This document shows, in pieces, positions 61,901-64,000 of a stretch of 64,000 nt of DNA (position 1 is the first letter of the stretch; each line of letters starts with the position of its first letter). A program made the position numbers and the translations under genes. Below the pieces are notes generated by a model that was not told where the DNA came from, did not search any database, and was given only the letters and a program-made list of their open reading frames with translations. Origin of the DNA: Gracilariopsis chorda (taxonomy: Eukaryota > Rhodophyta > Florideophyceae > Gracilariales > Gracilariaceae); contig NBIV01000166.1 in the NCBI GenBank assembly GCA_003194525.1, positions 62,001-126,000 on the forward strand. Direction: 5' to 3'.

Positions 61901-63513
61901 TCTTTACAGCTTGAGCACTACGGTTGGACTTCGAGATTGACGTGTGATCCTGCGGTAAGTATGACGAGCGAACGAGGTCCTAAAGGCTAATGCCGAGTAT
62001 TGTCCCTGTCCCTCACACTCAGAACAAAGTCCACTATTCGAGAGGGGTGTGTTTCACCCTTGAGTTTTCGCAAAATATGAATTCAGAATCGATCTGCACT
62101 GCAGATTTTGCACAGAACTTCTGTGCAGTCTATGACGGAAGTGCCTCATGGCTTGTAACCCTATCTCGTCATCAATTCAAGCAGGGATAGGTTGCTACAT
62201 ACAAGGGCAGCTTGGCCTTGAATGCCTGTGCCAGAAGATGTGTTGACAAAGTCAATTTTACACGGCGCCAAGCCGTCATGAACTGCGAGGAGAATTCATT
62301 TGTTCGTAATGTTACCGAAAGGGAATACTATTTCTGGGTTCCTTGAGAAACAAGGATTCTTTCTAGCCAAAAGTTTAAAAGAGGTGTACAAAACGAACCA
62401 AAAAGATTTAAGAAGATACCGTTGTGTGTATGGCATGCATTTGCCCTTTGTTCAAAAGCATGTTTATGGGCCCATACCACTGATTCCGAAATCGCGGTAG
62501 GGATTCTTATCAAAGAACTTCTCTGTATTTCAGTTCTCTAACACACTAGCCGGCGTTTTTTGCACTATCGCTAGTTCTCCTAGTCCTTGAAGTTCTCTTG
62601 CAGATGGAAGAACTCGTCGAAGAGACTTGGAGAGCTTTCTTCAGCTCATGACATAGTGATCAGCAGTGTGTTCAATTAGAGGACGGATATTCATTCTTTT
62701 CTGCACACAAGTGGAAAGGTGAAGCCCAGTAGCATGACTATCAAACACCTGAAAGAGAACTTTTTGCGCCATTCGTAAGGTACTGTAACTTCTTCTGCCA
62801 GCGATTCTGGATCAGTTGGTGGCGGACTTCACGGATGACTCTTGAACCTTTGCCGGGCTTCTAAGAAATCTACCGGAACACGCATATGTTAATTCATTAA
62901 GAGGTGACGGTTACCTTTAGTATAGAAGGCCCTGCTTTCGCCAGCTTGTCTACGAACCCTCTTCTATCGATACCACAATGCCGAGGAATCCAAACAACAT
63001 CGAAAGAGATTTGAAAGAGATTAGGAAGGAGTGTCCTCTGAAAACCTTTCTGCGAAAACACGAGCTCTTCACTGTAATGAGGGGGAAGCATTTGCTTGAA
63101 CTTCCCTCTTAAGGGGCACTACGAAAGTCCTGTACCCTTGCATCCTTTCCATGAGTGCAAACGCGTATTCCTGTTCTGTGGGAAGATAAGGTTTAACCCT
63201 TACTTGATCTTGAATCAAGATTCTTGATGTCTCATGTTAAGCATAGAGGCATGTGTACTGGTATATTCCCGTTTTGTTTCGTGGTTAAGCATGTTTGCAG
63301 TTCTACGAGGAATTACTGTTCGTACATGTGAAACCTGAGCCCGTTTATGTCTTTAATCACTCACCTAACTTCGTTCGAAGCTAGTGCAATGCGTTTATGG
63401 AAACTGCTCCGTTCATATTTGTCTCCAGTCTCTTGGTAAACATGTTTCATAAACATATGCTCTCTCGCCTCTTGTGGGCCTGATTTCAATAAACGCTTTC
63501 GGGTTGAGAAGAA
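61901..63513. other. Gene-free region with LINE remnant
   Basis: No host gene. It carries an RNase H remnant (62890-63110, minus), an inverted GATCTTGAATCAAGAT near 63208, and TAACCCTTA at 63194. Confidence 0.5.
62890..63110 (-). mobile_element. LINE remnant, RNase H fragment
   Basis: The minus-strand frame contains FDVVWIPRHCGIDRRGFVDK and LAKAG, aligned with WIPGHCGLPQNERVDTLAK of the 11.5 kb copy. It ends at a stop (62897) shortly after, without the zinc-knuckle tail, so this is a broken and older copy. Confidence 0.55.
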
Positions 63514-64000
63514 CTATGCGTATAATGTCTGCCCCATACCGCAGCACGGACATATCACTGAAACTGCAACTCCCGCATCCGTGGCAAATATTGCAGGGCA
63601 GACTGAACATCGCAGAACACCTGCTGATGTGATAACCTTCAGGCTTCGAAAACATAGCTGTCCCCCAGGTTGAGGCATGGTATCCACAAATCCTCTTGTC
63701 TGACATAATGCGTACTTTTCCCTCAAGGAAGCTCTCTTCTCCTCTGGCACTCCTAATTCTTTGACCATGCGCATTGCCTGAGCTGCACTTCCAAAGTTAC
63801 CCAGGAGTATATTCGCATCAACGGCCTGTATCAGGCCTTCTATCCGATCCGCTGCCAATAGTACTTGTGCTGTTAATCCATTTGCGAGCTGTGCGTAAGT
63901 TACTCTGCCCGGTATTGTGTTTGCATGTTCACCACTAGCAATCTCTTCCATCGCAATTCGAATTCGACAGGCCATATGATAGTACACGATGCCATTCAAC
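63514..64000 (-). CDS. 3' end of an unrecognised gene, cut by the window edge
   Basis: At least 161 C-terminal residues; the true start lies beyond the window (the first in-frame codon is TTG). A helical part (about 1-110), with two Ala/Leu-rich helical segments (YAQLANGLTAQVLLAADRIEG, then QAVDANILLGNFGSAAQAM), looks like a helical-repeat solenoid. A zinc-ribbon or RING-like end follows, with CSVC and CPCC (two C-x2-C pairs) near the stop. A solenoid followed by a C-terminal zinc motif recalls coat and vesicle-tethering proteins, but no family is recognised. Confidence 0.5.
   Translation of the reverse strand, partial: LNGIVYYHMACRIRIAMEEIASGEHANTIPGRVTYAQLANGLTAQVLLAADRIEGLIQAVDANILLGNFGSAAQAMRMVKELGVPEEKRASLREKYALCQTRGFVDTMPQPGGQLCFRSLKVITSAGVLRCSVCPAIFATDAGVAVSVICPCCGMGQTLYA

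Overview
The window is nuclear DNA of an intron-poor photosynthetic eukaryote, most likely a red alga of the florideophyte type; the assignment is inference. Supporting signs are: a plastid-type 4-hydroxy-tetrahydrodipicolinate reductase with a leader peptide, an LHC-like one-helix protein, a folate-biopterin transporter, a nuclear gene for mitochondrial uS13, a peroxisomal hydroxyacid oxidase, mostly single-exon genes in compact clusters, and gene-poor stretches filled with decayed retroposons. The few introns found are 75-91 nt long, with GTAAGT or GTACGT donors and a CTAAC branch site in every one.

Layout. 0-9.8 kb: an unrecognised protein (-), a long pyrimidine-rich non-coding stretch, a GT92-like glycosyltransferase (+), an LHC-like one-helix protein (-) and a phosphate-carrier-like mitochondrial carrier (+). 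9.8-13.6 kb: repeat-rich, with a LINE RNase H remnant. 13.6-23.7 kb: a fusion of a membrane acyltransferase-like region with an Egghead-like GT2 (-), tRNA-Leu(AAG), an FMN-dependent hydroxyacid oxidase ending in SKL, an SDR, a folate-biopterin transporter (two exons) and SEC13 (two exons). 23.7-37.5 kb: a gene desert containing two small lysine-rich paralogous genes with good TATA boxes and several repeats. 37.5-51.2 kb: bZIP factor, dCMP deaminase, Yippee-like protein, mitochondrial uS13, glutathione reductase, a DUF218/YdcF-like protein and a SNF1/CAMK-type kinase. 51.2-53.3 kb: nested LINE and SINE-like debris. 53.3-64 kb: FIST protein, an unrecognised membrane protein, a three-exon scramblase, DapB, an alpha/beta hydrolase (two exons), a DUF1295 reductase-like protein overlapping it tail to tail, and the 3' end of an unrecognised gene.

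Genes mostly alternate strand, giving tight convergent pairs (33-175 bp between stops, one overlapping) and divergent pairs sharing 0.4-1.4 kb upstream regions. There is no operon logic. The functions are mainly housekeeping: secretion (SEC13), redox (glutathione reductase), lysine synthesis (DapB), nucleotide supply (dCMP deaminase), photorespiration-type oxidation (hydroxyacid oxidase), transport, and glycan assembly (GT92 and GT2 genes).

Most notable observations: the acyltransferase-like/Egghead fusion, the lysine-rich paralogue pair, a 10-mer TAAAGGGTTA over-represented between genes, a SINE-like family with four copies, and a cluster of strong hairpins near 31 kb. No CRISPR array, intact mobile element or retrovirus-like element was recognised.
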